From positions 1-37,874 of the forward strand of contig JAIORE010000193.1 in the NCBI GenBank assembly GCA_021108315.1: DNA of 37,874 bases, read 5' to 3'. How positions within the stretch are numbered: the first letter of the stretch is position 1; each line of letters begins with the position of its first letter. The notes below the pieces were generated by a model. It was not told the DNA's origin and did no database searches. It was given only the letters and a program-made list of their open reading frames with translations. The stretch comes from Candidatus Cloacimonadota bacterium (lineage in GTDB: Bacteria; Cloacimonadota; Cloacimonadia; Cloacimonadales; TCS61). Of the stretch, positions 17,538-27,060 are shown in pieces. Both the position numbers and the translations under genes were made by a program.

Positions 17538-20039
17538 ATGAAGACTTTAATAAAAAAAATATTAATTTTTCTTTTTCTAACATTTTATCTAAATCTGTTT
17601 TCTCAAACTGAAATAGACAGCTTGGAAAAAAAGTTGCGGATTACAAAAGGTCAAGAAAAAATTACCATACTGAACGAGCTTTCTTCATCTTGTAGAGAAA
17701 CATCACCCGAAAAGAGCATCAATTATGCACAGCAAGCCTTACAATTATCTGAAGAAAATAACAACAAAATTGGGAAAGGTATTGCTTATAACAATCTTGG
17801 TAGTACACATTACGAATTAAATGATTATCACAAATCTTTGGAATATCATCAACTATCATTAACAATATGGCAAAAATTGAAGGATAACGAAAAATTAGCA
17901 CAGACTTACTACTTAATTGGTAATGTATATTGGCGTTTAAGTGATTATATCAAATCTCTGGAAAATTATAAAAAATCTTTGGAAATTGCCGAACTTATTG
18001 ATAGTTTTGAAGATATTGCTATGTCATTGAATAGTATAGGACTTGCCTATCAATATTTGAATGATTATCATAAAGCTTTGGACTATCTTCAGAAATCACG
18101 AAAAATGGCAGAAGACCTAAAAAATGAAAACGGATTGGCTGTAATTCTAAATAATATTGGGCTTACATATTATCGGTTAAATAATTATGAAAAAGCACTG
18201 GATTATTATTTTATGACTCTGACAATCGTTGAAAAGGTTGATAATAAAAGAGGTATTGCTGGAATTTTTAATAATATCGGAATAGTATATTTTGATTGGG
18301 GAAATCTTGATAAAGCTCTGGAATACTATATAAAAGGATTAGAAATTCGTGAACTTACCGGAGACAAATATGGAATTGCTACTTCGCTTAATAATATTGG
18401 AAATGTTTATCAAAAGCAGAAAAATTACGAAAGAGCTTTAGAAAATCATTTCCGTTCTTTAGAAATACGAAATGAAATCGGAAACAAATCCGGCTCTGCT
18501 ATGTCTCTGAATAATATTGGTAATTCATATCAGAATATGCATAACCTTGAAAAAGCTCTGGAATCGTATTTAGAAGCTCAAAAGATTTTTGAAGAAATTG
18601 ATGATCAATTTGGAATTGCAAATACATCCAATAACATCGGAGAATTATATTTGGAATTGGGATATTATAACAAAGCACTTTCTTATATTCAGATAAGTTT
18701 GAAAATTGCAGAGAAAATTGAAGCAAAATCTCTCATAAAAAATAGTTATTATTCTCTTTCCGATTTGTATTCAGAAAAAGAGAATTATAAAAAATCTCTC
18801 GAATTCTTTAAGCTTTACACCGCAGTAAAAGACAGCATCTTCACAGAAGAAAGTAGTGAAAAAATAGCTGAAATGCAAACCAAATATGAAACTGAAAAAA
18901 AAGAAAAAGAAAATGTAATATTGAAAAAGGATAACAAGATTCAAAAACTGGAGATACATAAACAACAAAATCTCCGCAATTCATTCATTGTTATTTCTGT
19001 TTTGGTTCTATTTCTGGCTTTTGTTATTTATACCCGTTACCGCTCTAAACATAAAATAAATATCATCCTCAACCAAAAAAATACTGAAATAGAAAATGCG
19101 AATATTGAATTAAATCAAAAGAATAAACAGATAACCAAACAGAAAAACCAACTTTCAGAGACCTTGAAGGAACTTCGTGAAACACAAAAAATATTAACAG
19201 ATACAGCTCATCAAGCTGGAATGGCAGAGATCGCAACCGGTATTCTGCATAATGTGGGAAACGTTCTCAACAGCGTGAAAGTATCTTCACAGGTTCTAAT
19301 GGAAAAGATACAATCATCAAAAGTGAATAATCTGCAAAAAGTTTTATCCATAATGGAAGAGCACACGAACGATATTGGAGAATTCATCACTTCCGATGAA
19401 AAAGGAAAAATGTTTCCAAACTATTTCCTAAAAGTGGGCATAGTCTTGAAAGAAGAACAGGAAAACTCCCTAAAAGAACTTTCCATACTGCACAAAGGAA
19501 TAAATCATATCGAAGAGATAATCGCAGTTCAGCAAAATTATGCCGGAGTTTCAGGATTAGTAGAGAAAGTAGCAATTTCCGATATGATGGATGATGTCCT
19601 GAAAATGCATACAGAAATATTTCAAAAGCACAAAATAAAGATTACAAAAAAATATTCCAAGTCCGAACCAATTATGATTGAAAAAAGTAAATTAATTCAG
19701 GTTTTTGTAAATTTGATAAAGAATGCCAAAGAATCGTTAGAAATAACAAGTGATAACAATAGGATTATAAATATAAGAATTTGGGAAGAAAAAAAATTTC
19801 AAGTTGTTGAAATAGTTGACAATGGAATCGGAATAGAAAAAAATAATATAAATCGTATTTTTTCGTACGGTTTTTCAACGAAAGAGGATGGAAAGGGCTT
19901 CGGGCTTCATACCAGTGCATTGGCTATGAATGAAATTAAAGGTAAATTGACAGCAGAAAGTGATGGCAAAGGAAAAGGTGCAAAATTTATTGTGAACATA
20001 CCATTAGAAAAAAATAGGAGTAAATTTGAAGAAAATTAA
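17538..20039 (+). CDS. TPR sensor histidine kinase, membrane-anchored, HNVGN-type core
   Basis: An 833-residue kinase: signal peptide (LIFLFLTFYLNLFSQ), long TPR array (about 45-430, with many NNIGNVYxxxxNYEKALEYY-like repeats), linker KIAEMQTKYETEKKEKE, membrane helix near 481-500, coiled coil (515-555), an atypical H box AEIATGILHNVGNVLNS with His571, and an ATPase domain (N box VFVNLIKNAKESLE, G1 DNGIGIE, G2 GKGFGLHTSAL). HNVGN boxes define a kinase group distinct from classic HisKA. Its 3' end overlaps the next gene by 14 bases; that product begins with a receiver of the kind often paired with such kinases, so phosphotransfer between the two is likely. The upstream ribosome site is weak. 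Confidence 0.9.
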   Translation: MKTLIKKILIFLFLTFYLNLFSQTEIDSLEKKLRITKGQEKITILNELSSSCRETSPEKSINYAQQALQLSEENNNKIGKGIAYNNLGSTHYELNDYHKSLEYHQLSLTIWQKLKDNEKLAQTYYLIGNVYWRLSDYIKSLENYKKSLEIAELIDSFEDIAMSLNSIGLAYQYLNDYHKALDYLQKSRKMAEDLKNENGLAVILNNIGLTYYRLNNYEKALDYYFMTLTIVEKVDNKRGIAGIFNNIGIVYFDWGNLDKALEYYIKGLEIRELTGDKYGIATSLNNIGNVYQKQKNYERALENHFRSLEIRNEIGNKSGSAMSLNNIGNSYQNMHNLEKALESYLEAQKIFEEIDDQFGIANTSNNIGELYLELGYYNKALSYIQISLKIAEKIEAKSLIKNSYYSLSDLYSEKENYKKSLEFFKLYTAVKDSIFTEESSEKIAEMQTKYETEKKEKENVILKKDNKIQKLEIHKQQNLRNSFIVISVLVLFLAFVIYTRYRSKHKINIILNQKNTEIENANIELNQKNKQITKQKNQLSETLKELRETQKILTDTAHQAGMAEIATGILHNVGNVLNSVKVSSQVLMEKIQSSKVNNLQKVLSIMEEHTNDIGEFITSDEKGKMFPNYFLKVGIVLKEEQENSLKELSILHKGINHIEEIIAVQQNYAGVSGLVEKVAISDMMDDVLKMHTEIFQKHKIKITKKYSKSEPIMIEKSKLIQVFVNLIKNAKESLEITSDNNRIINIRIWEEKKFQVVEIVDNGIGIEKNNINRIFSYGFSTKEDGKGFGLHTSALAMNEIKGKLTAESDGKGKGAKFIVNIPLEKNRSKFEEN

Positions 20040-22362
20040 TAATCCAAATAAAAAAAGAATTCTAATAATTGACGACAATATCCATATTCACCAAGATTTC
20101 AAAAAAGTTCTACTTATTTCCAAAGATAAAGAAACTGACTTTGATCAATTAGAACAAGCACTTTTAGGAAAAACATCAAATCAATTAGAAGAAACATATA
20201 TGATAGATTGTGCATCTCAGGGAGAAGAAGGGCTGAAAATGATAGAAGAATCTCTCCGAAAAAAAGAACCTTACGCTGTAGCTTTTGTTGATGTGAGAAT
20301 GCCTCCGGGCTGGGATGGCGTAAAAACAATCTCAAAAATTTGGGAAATTTATCCAGATATTCAAATCGTTATCTGTACTGCTTATTCAGATTACTCATGG
20401 GATGAACTTTTTAACAAGTTTGGAAATACAGATAAACTTCTAATCCTAAAAAAGCCTTTCGATAACATTGAAGTTCGACAGATTACCCAAACTCTCAGTA
20501 AAAAATGGGAATTGAACCTAATCGCAAATCTAAAAATGAATGAACTGGAAAGAAATGTCCAAGAGAGAACAAAAGAATTACAGCATTCAGAAGAAAAATA
20601 TAGAACAATGATTGAAAATTCCAATGATATGATCTGGACACTTGATACAAAAGGAAATTTTCTTTATGCTAATAAAAAATCTGAAGATATTACAGGATAT
20701 AAGCTTAAAGATGGCATGGGGAAACCTTTTATTCCAATTATTTTAGAAGAAGACCTTGAAATGGTTCAGAATATTTTTCTTGATACATTAAAAGGAAATT
20801 CAAATCATTATGAGATAAGGATTCATGATGTCACTCAAAAAAAGATCATAACTCTTTCTGTGAACACTGCTCCAATTGTAAAAGATGAAAAGATTGTAGG
20901 AACAGTTAGTTTTGGAAGAGACATTACCGAGCGAAAACAGACGGAAAATAAAATATTAAAGTTAAAAGAGTTCAATGAAGCAATTGTCACTAATCTTTCG
21001 GAAGGAATTATTGTTGAGAATAATGATGGCATTATTAATTTTGCAAATCCTGCAATGCTAAGAATGTTGGGATATAAAAATGATGAATTGGTTGGTAGTC
21101 ACTGGAAACTTTTTGTCCCGGATGATCAAGTAGAAATTGTAAAATGTGCAAATAAAAGAAGGAATCGAGGAGAATTCGATAAATATGAGATGGAATTAAA
21201 AAAGAAGAGCGGAGAGAGAATATCTGTTCTTGTAAGCGGAGTTCCACTCAACCAGAATGGAACTTACACAGGCTTACTTGCCGCTTTTACCGACATTACT
21301 CAGCTCAAACAGGCGGAGCATGCTTTGCGAAAGTCTGAAAAACAATTCCGATTAATTGCAGAAAACACTAGTGATAATATAGCTATTACTACATTTGATC
21401 TAAAAGCTACTTATCAATATTTAAGTCCTTCCTTAAAATCAATGGTAGGTTATGATCAAAAAGACTTGCTTGGTAAATCTTTTTTCAATTTTGTCCATCC
21501 GGAAGATAAAAAAGTTATAGTTCCGTTATTAAAAAAATATCTTAATATGAAAATTAAAAAACTTCTGACGGGAAAAGAATCAAAAGTTAGTGAGACAATT
21601 GAATATCGCTTTATTAATAAAGCTGGAAAATGGAGAAATTTCCAGAGTACTGTGAATCTTATTGGAAAACAGCTTATTACACTTACGAGAGACATCACAG
21701 AACGTAAGAAAGCAGAGGAAGCGATTAAAATTGGACGTGAACGTTTAAAAATGCTGAATAAAATAATTCGGCACGATCTTTCCAATGATTTTGTTGTCAT
21801 TAAAAGTGCAACAAAGATATTCAAAGCAACTTCTGATGTAGATATGCTTACTGAAATAGAAAAGAGAGTTAATAAGAGTTTAGAGACAATTGCAAATTAT
21901 AGAGAATATGAGTATTTTATTGATTCAAATTCAAACTTGAATGAAGTGGAATTAAGAAAATTAATAAATAACCTCATTGTAGAGTTTCCAAATATTAAAT
22001 TCAATATTCAAGGAAATTGCAAAGTATATGGTGATGATGCGTTAGGTTCAATATTCATTAATCTCATTACTAATTCAATCAAGCACGGCAACTCTTCTGA
22101 AATTGGCATAAAAATATCTTCGGATAGAAATTTATGTAAAATAAAGTTTATAGATAATGGGATAGGAATTCCAGATAAAATTAAAGATAAGATATTTAAT
22201 GAGGGTTTCTTTTACGGTAAGACGGGACATACTGGCATAGGATTACATATTGTAAGAAAAACAGTTGAGTCTTATGGAGGTTCAATTACCGTTAAAAAAA
22301 ATAAACCAAATGGAGCGGTTTTTATAATTGTTTTAAAAAAAGCTCTTAAAAAATTAGGATAG
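20026..22362 (+). CDS. Hybrid protein: receiver, three PAS domains, RHDL-type histidine kinase
   Basis: A 778-residue cytoplasmic protein. The receiver (about 1-150) has D16-D17, phospho-acceptor D89 in FVDVRMPPGWDG and Lys-Pro in ILKKPF; an insertion after the first helix makes it longer than CheY. Three PAS domains follow (about 188-305, 312-425, 432-560), then the H box KIIRHDLSNDFVVIKS (His583) and ATPase boxes INLITNSIKHG, DNGIGIPD and HTGIGLHI. The start is a TTG with AGGAG at 20016-20020, five bases away, inside the end of the upstream kinase gene, so the two are translationally coupled. The receiver is probably phosphorylated by the HNVGN kinase, making this an in-line relay. The last 210 residues are close to those of the next kinase (22469). 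Confidence 0.9.
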   Translation: MKKINNPNKKRILIIDDNIHIHQDFKKVLLISKDKETDFDQLEQALLGKTSNQLEETYMIDCASQGEEGLKMIEESLRKKEPYAVAFVDVRMPPGWDGVKTISKIWEIYPDIQIVICTAYSDYSWDELFNKFGNTDKLLILKKPFDNIEVRQITQTLSKKWELNLIANLKMNELERNVQERTKELQHSEEKYRTMIENSNDMIWTLDTKGNFLYANKKSEDITGYKLKDGMGKPFIPIILEEDLEMVQNIFLDTLKGNSNHYEIRIHDVTQKKIITLSVNTAPIVKDEKIVGTVSFGRDITERKQTENKILKLKEFNEAIVTNLSEGIIVENNDGIINFANPAMLRMLGYKNDELVGSHWKLFVPDDQVEIVKCANKRRNRGEFDKYEMELKKKSGERISVLVSGVPLNQNGTYTGLLAAFTDITQLKQAEHALRKSEKQFRLIAENTSDNIAITTFDLKATYQYLSPSLKSMVGYDQKDLLGKSFFNFVHPEDKKVIVPLLKKYLNMKIKKLLTGKESKVSETIEYRFINKAGKWRNFQSTVNLIGKQLITLTRDITERKKAEEAIKIGRERLKMLNKIIRHDLSNDFVVIKSATKIFKATSDVDMLTEIEKRVNKSLETIANYREYEYFIDSNSNLNEVELRKLINNLIVEFPNIKFNIQGNCKVYGDDALGSIFINLITNSIKHGNSSEIGIKISSDRNLCKIKFIDNGIGIPDKIKDKIFNEGFFYGKTGHTGIGLHIVRKTVESYGGSITVKKNKPNGAVFIIVLKKALKKLG

Positions 22363-22468
22363 AGAACAATGAAAAATTGAGAGTTATTAGTTCAGATTTC
22401 AAATTCCTAATTTCCATATTATTCTTTGGAACACTAAAGAGATAACCGGACTTTACGAGGAAAAGAAA

Positions 22469-24265
22469 ATGATAGAAACAATCAAAAATCTTAAGAAGAA
22501 GTTATTATCCTCTAAATTGGATGATAATACGAGAATTGAAATATTCATTGAACTTTCCCACGCATATTTAGATAAAAATTCTGATAAAAGCTTAGAATAT
22601 GCAAAAAAATCTTTAGAATTATCTGAGAAGATCAATAATGAAGAAAAAAAAGCAAACTCACTTTCTATTATCGGAAATATTTATTATTGTAAAAATATTT
22701 ATGAAGAGGCTTTGAAATTTTATAAAAAAGCATCAAAATTATTTAAAATAATTGGTGATAAAAATAAATTAGGTAACTCTTTAGATAATATCGGTATTAT
22801 TTATCGAAAATTAAGTAGCTATGATAATGCTTTGCTTTATCATCTTGAGTCGTGTAAGATATGTGAAAATATTGGAGATACAAAAGGTATAGCATATTCA
22901 TATAATAGTATTGGAAATACTTATTTATGTTTAACTAATTATGAAAAAGCGTTAATATATTTTCAAAAATCATTAGAGATAATGCAAACTTTCAATGATA
23001 AAGGCGGAATATCAAATTCATTAAATAACATTGGAATAATTTTCAAAAAACAAAGAAATTATGAAAAAGCGTTAGAATACTATACAAAATCATTAAAAAT
23101 ATTTGAAGAGATCAATAATAAAAAGCGAATTGGAATTTCCTTATCAAACATTGGTAATATTCATGAACATTTAAAAAATTATGATAAGACATTAGAATTT
23201 CATTTTAAAGCATTAACAATATTCGAAGAGATTGAAGACAAATGGGAAATTGCCCGAACTTTCAATAATATTGGCAGGCTTTTCTTAGAAATTAAGAATT
23301 TTTCAAAATCATTTTCATACCTTGAACGCAGTTTAAAATTAACAAGAGAAATCCAAGCAAAAGAATTGATCAAAGACAATTATAATGAATTCATAGCTCT
23401 ATATTCTGCCCAAAATAATTATCAGAAAGCATTTGAATATTCTGAACTCTATTCAAAAATCAAAGATAGTATTTTCACAGAAGAAAGCAGTAAAAAAATT
23501 GCTGAAATGCAAACCCGATATGAAACAGAAAAAAAGGAAAAAGAAGCAGAAATTTATCGAATAGCAAATATAGAACTTGTTTCTGCAAATGAGCAACTGG
23601 AAAAAGAAATAATCCAGCGTAAAAAAGCAGAAAAAGAGTTGAAAATTGGTCGTAAAAGATTAATAATGTTGAATAAAATAATTAGGCATGATCTTGCAAA
23701 TGATTTTATAGTTATCAAAAGTGCTGTAAAAATCTTCAAAAAAACATCAAATTACAATATGCTCGCTGAAATAGAAAAGAGAGTTAATGTTAGTTTAAAA
23801 ACAATCGCAGATTATAAAAAATATGAATCATTTATAGATTTAAATTCAGAGTTGATTGAAATAGAAATAAATAAATTGATTAATGATATCATTACTGAGT
23901 TTTCGGAAATCAAATTCAATATTGAAGGGAATGGCAGAGTATTGGTGGATGATGCGTTAAAATCAGTTTTCACAAATCTGATTACAAATTCTATAAAACA
24001 CGGAAATTCCACCAAAATTGACATCAAAATATCTTCAAATAACAATCTGTGTAAAATAAAATTTATGGATAATGGAACAGGAATTCCAGATAAAATTAAA
24101 GATAAAATATTTAAAGAAGGCTTCTACTTTGGTAAAAGTGGTCATACTGGAATTGGATTACATATTGTAAGAAAAACAATTGAACGTTATGGCGGTTCAA
24201 TTTCCGTTGAAGATAATAAACCAACCGGTGCTGTTTTTGTGATAAGTTTGAGAAAAGCTTTATAA
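22469..24265 (+). CDS. Cytoplasmic TPR histidine kinase, RHDL-type core
   Basis: A 598-residue soluble kinase. It has a TPR array (about 35-330), the linker KIAEMQTRYETEKKEKE, a short coiled coil, an H box KIIRHDLANDFIVIKS with His407, and ATPase boxes FTNLITNSIKHG, DNGTGIPD (Thr in place of the usual Ile) and HTGIGLHI. No PAS domain is present, unlike 14714. The kinase part is nearly the same as that of the preceding hybrid protein, while the TPR part matches the truncated gene at 37297, so this gene looks like a recombinant of shared modules. GAGG at 22457-22460 supports the start. It has no dedicated regulator next to it. Confidence 0.9.
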   Translation: MIETIKNLKKKLLSSKLDDNTRIEIFIELSHAYLDKNSDKSLEYAKKSLELSEKINNEEKKANSLSIIGNIYYCKNIYEEALKFYKKASKLFKIIGDKNKLGNSLDNIGIIYRKLSSYDNALLYHLESCKICENIGDTKGIAYSYNSIGNTYLCLTNYEKALIYFQKSLEIMQTFNDKGGISNSLNNIGIIFKKQRNYEKALEYYTKSLKIFEEINNKKRIGISLSNIGNIHEHLKNYDKTLEFHFKALTIFEEIEDKWEIARTFNNIGRLFLEIKNFSKSFSYLERSLKLTREIQAKELIKDNYNEFIALYSAQNNYQKAFEYSELYSKIKDSIFTEESSKKIAEMQTRYETEKKEKEAEIYRIANIELVSANEQLEKEIIQRKKAEKELKIGRKRLIMLNKIIRHDLANDFIVIKSAVKIFKKTSNYNMLAEIEKRVNVSLKTIADYKKYESFIDLNSELIEIEINKLINDIITEFSEIKFNIEGNGRVLVDDALKSVFTNLITNSIKHGNSTKIDIKISSNNNLCKIKFMDNGTGIPDKIKDKIFKEGFYFGKSGHTGIGLHIVRKTIERYGGSISVEDNKPTGAVFVISLRKAL

Positions 24266-24420
24266 GCCAAATGGAGAGATTTCCTTACTCATAATGCACC
24301 TTTTTCTTGAGCTTTTTCAAATTTCTTGAAAATATTTATTGGATAAGAACTTGAGAATGAATATTGTCCAATTCAAATTTGAAAACTCAATCTGATAGAA
24401 AATATTATCACCTTATTTCG

Positions 24421-24435
24421 CAAACTTATAGTTTG
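24421..24435 (+). repeat. Small hairpin resembling hairpin d of the palindromic unit family
   Basis: CAAACT-TAT-AGTTTG, in the 262-base gap before the membrane PAS sensor. It resembles hairpin d (CCACAAAC-TAAA-GTTTGTGG) of the units further right and could be a decayed copy or a leader hairpin. Confidence 0.35.
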
Positions 24436-24527
24436 TGTTGCATTCTGTGGTATATTTTTGATTTTTTTATATTTCTATGTCGCATTCTGAACTCCAGTCT
24501 GCTGAAAACCACAATAGGAGGAAACAA

Positions 24528-26300
24528 TTGTTCAATATATTAATGTGTAATAAATATAAAATTTCAATCTCTATTATTTTCGGATTAATCGGATTTTATG
24601 TCAATTTCCATACAATAATTTTCCCATTTGGGGAATACACTGCTGCTATATTACTTGGATTATTGTTTCCCATACTGATAACCTTAAGCTGGGGCTGGAA
24701 ATATGGTTTGCTTTCTGCTGTATTCGGTGGCTGTCAGACAATGTGGTGGTTGTGGGGAGCAAGTAATGGCTATGCAATTTTCTTGGTTGTACCACCATTT
24801 ACTCTCTGGATTGTATGGCATGGAATTTTTGCCAGTATAAGAAAAAAGCAGAAAGTTTATAAATGGTGGCTGAGTATGTATGTTGTGGAAATTCCTTTCC
24901 GTATTCTCAGTTCAATAAATTTGTTAACATTAAGCAGATGGGCAATAACTCATAATCCACCAACTTGGATTTGGGGTTCAAATGCTCCAAATACGATTCC
25001 TCTTCATTTCTCTTTTTTTGTTACAATAAAACAAGCAGCTGTCAGTTTTGTAATTTTACTTCTCGCTGATGTACTTTTAAATATTAAACCTGTTAGAAAC
25101 TTTTTTAAATTAAAAGTATATATTGATTATAAAAAAACAGGTTTTATCATTAATATATTTCTATTGTTGGGTTGCTTGTTCTGGTTGCTGGACAGCATTT
25201 TTTATTCTTTTGCTTTTCATAAGGAAAGTTCATTTATCGAACTTCTTGCTCTAAATATTCCAGATTATAATATTTTCATTAGAACTGTTATCTTTATTTT
25301 TTGTATAGTGAGTGGATTAATTACTTTCAAGATTTTACGAAGACAAAGAGAAGGTGAAATTGCTTTGAAAGAAAGTGAAAAAAAATACCGTCTGCTGGTA
25401 GAACAATCCGGTCAAATAATGTATGATTACGATATTCTTTCAGGTAAAATCAATTGGTCGGGTGATATCCTAACAATAACGGGTTGGTCTCTCGAAGAGT
25501 TTCAGAAAGTTGACATCTCTAATTGGGAAAAGCTTATTCACAATGATGATCGTAAGAATTCATTAGACTTACTTAACAACGCAATGAAGAAATGTTCTAA
25601 TTATCAAGTTGAATATCGTTTCAAACGAAAGGATGGAAAATATTTTGATATAGATGATAGTGGTATTTTTCTTGCTGATGAAAATGGCAAAGCAAAAAAA
25701 ATGCTTGGTTTAATGAAAGACATCACCGAACGTAAGCAAGCAGAAAAGCAATTGCAAGCAAATGAAGAACGATTCCGGCAGGTTGTGGAAAGTGCAGAAG
25801 AATGGGTATGGGAAGTTGATGATACTGCTTTATATACTTATGCGAGTCCGATCGTAGAGAAACTACTGGGATATAAACCTGAAGAAATTGTAGGTAAAAA
25901 ACATTCGTATGACCTATTTTATTCTGATGACATTGAACCTTTGAAAAAAGCAACTCTCGAATTGTTCGCAGAGAAGAAACCACTTTTCAGATTTTTGAAC
26001 AGAAATGTACATAAAAACGGTAAAATTGTTTGGCTCTCAACAAGTGGACTTCCTATTATTAATGACAAAGGAGATCTTGTAGGTTATCGAGGTACAGACA
26101 TTGACATTACCGAGCAAAAAAAAGCTGAAACAGAACTTCAAAAACACCGCAAACACTTAGAGGAACTGATAAAAGAACGCACAGCAGAATTAGAAGAAAA
26201 AAATATGAAATTAGAAGAATTCAACGACCTTTTCGTAGGTAGAGAATTCAGGATAAAAGAATTGAAGGATAAAGTGAAGGAATTGGAAAAGAAACACTAA
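24528..26300 (+). CDS. Membrane PAS-domain sensor without kinase domain
   Basis: A 590-residue protein: about eight membrane helices in the first 280 residues (for example ISIIFGLIGFYVNF, AAILLGLLFPILITLSW, FVILLLADVLLNI, FIINIFLLLGCLFWLLDSIFY), two PAS domains (about 295-405 and 415-540), and a C-terminal coiled coil ending FVGREFRIKELKDKVKELE. No H box or ATPase domain follows, so it may signal by binding a separate kinase, probably that at 27061, which carries a similar coiled coil. I chose the TTG at 24528 because AGGAGG (24516-24521) lies six bases upstream; the in-frame ATG at 24477 has no ribosome site. The membrane region is not a family I can name. Confidence 0.8.
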   Translation: MFNILMCNKYKISISIIFGLIGFYVNFHTIIFPFGEYTAAILLGLLFPILITLSWGWKYGLLSAVFGGCQTMWWLWGASNGYAIFLVVPPFTLWIVWHGIFASIRKKQKVYKWWLSMYVVEIPFRILSSINLLTLSRWAITHNPPTWIWGSNAPNTIPLHFSFFVTIKQAAVSFVILLLADVLLNIKPVRNFFKLKVYIDYKKTGFIINIFLLLGCLFWLLDSIFYSFAFHKESSFIELLALNIPDYNIFIRTVIFIFCIVSGLITFKILRRQREGEIALKESEKKYRLLVEQSGQIMYDYDILSGKINWSGDILTITGWSLEEFQKVDISNWEKLIHNDDRKNSLDLLNNAMKKCSNYQVEYRFKRKDGKYFDIDDSGIFLADENGKAKKMLGLMKDITERKQAEKQLQANEERFRQVVESAEEWVWEVDDTALYTYASPIVEKLLGYKPEEIVGKKHSYDLFYSDDIEPLKKATLELFAEKKPLFRFLNRNVHKNGKIVWLSTSGLPIINDKGDLVGYRGTDIDITEQKKAETELQKHRKHLEELIKERTAELEEKNMKLEEFNDLFVGREFRIKELKDKVKELEKKH

Positions 26301-26368
26301 CCACCAAATTAATTCGATGTATATGGAATTTGGAAAAATAAGAAATACAACATGAAAACAAATATCTC

Positions 26369-26535
26369 ATTAACCACACGCTTCAGCGTGTGGAATAAAC
26401 TACAAAGCCAAGATTGTCAGCCCTTTCAAGGGCTTCAAGATTTTAAAGAAAATGGGATTCAGTAAAAAGTCCTTGAAAGGACTAAATAGATGTATGAGTT
26501 ATGATCATCACCACAAACTGAAGATTGTGGTTAAT
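26369..26535 (+). repeat. Palindromic unit 1 (hairpins a-b, short spacer, c-d)
   Basis: 167 bases from ATTAACC to GGTTAAT. Hairpin a is CCACACGC-TTCA-GCGTGTGG (26374-26393), b is AGCCCT-TTCA-AGGGCT (26419-26434), c is AGTCCT-TGAA-AGGACT (26468-26483) and d is CCACAAAC-TGAA-GATTGTGG (26511-26530, one mismatch). The innermost stem pair of a is C-G, where most other copies have T-A. Confidence 0.85.
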
Positions 26536-26640
26536 GATATGATTTGCCAAAGTACATTTTTTTATAAACTATGATGATTTGTTTATTTTTCTAGATGAAC
26601 TCATCCTACTGTCCTTCTCTTAATTTCAAGAGAAGGAACA

Positions 26641-26745
26641 TAAGAAAAGCAAGAAGAAGAAAAGCTGAAGTCATCCCTCGCTTTAGATAAAGAGAGGGAC
26701 TGAGGGTGAGTTTGAAGAATTGGATTTGAAGTGAGAAATGTTAGG
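26641..26745 (+). repeat. Uninterrupted copy of the ~110-base dispersed repeat
   Basis: Contains TCATCCCTCGCTTTAGATAAA and GAGGGACTGAGGGTGAGTTT. It matches the two halves at 17037-17084 and 17271-17335 and shows the empty target site of the 186-base insertion there. Confidence 0.75.
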
Positions 26746-26779
26746 AAATAAGTAATACAAAATAAAAACAAATATCTCA

Positions 26780-26945
26780 TTAACCACACGTTTCAACGTG
26801 TGGAATGTAGTGCAAAACCAAGACTATCAGCCCTTTCAAGGGCTTCAAGATTTTAAAGAAATTGGGATTCAATAAAAAGTCCTTGAAAGGACTAAATAGA
26901 TGTATGAGCTATGCTTGTCACCACAAACTGGAGTTTGTGGTTAAT
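26780..26945 (+). repeat. Palindromic unit 2 (a-b, short spacer, c-d)
   Basis: 166 bases, same plan as unit 1, with hairpin a CCACACGT-TTCA-ACGTGTGG. The flank upstream (ACAAATATCTC) is also shared with unit 1, so the repeated segment is longer than the hairpins alone. Confidence 0.85.
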
Positions 26946-26975
26946 CATAAATTGTGGCTGAAATTCTGATAAAAT

Positions 26976-27025
26976 AATTGAAGGATAAGAGAAAGAACTT
27001 GAAAAGAAACGCTAACCACCAAATT
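26976..27025 (+). pseudogene. Degenerate duplicate of the 3' end of the membrane PAS sensor gene
   Basis: 50 bases from AATTGAAGGATAA to CTAACCACCAAATT match the end of the upstream gene and its following bases (26260-26310) at most positions. The fragment encodes a remnant of the KDKVKELEKK tail in a decayed form. The two copies bracket both palindromic units. Confidence 0.65.
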
Positions 27026-27060
27026 TTTTAAATGCATACATTATAAAGGAGATAAGACTA

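Larger units (their letters stand above)
26301..27060. other. Intergenic region built from two palindromic units and other repeats
   Basis: A 760-base gap. In order: palindromic unit 1 (26369-26535), an uninterrupted copy of the ~110-base repeat (26641-26745), palindromic unit 2 (26780-26945), and a 50-base degenerate copy (26976-27025) of the 3' end of the PAS sensor gene (26260-26310). The next gene's AAGGAG follows at 27046-27051. No ORF was found. Confidence 0.7.

Noticed and set aside
24477..24527. ATG start for the membrane PAS sensor
   Set aside because: No ribosome site precedes it, while AGGAGG lies six bases before the in-frame TTG at 24528.
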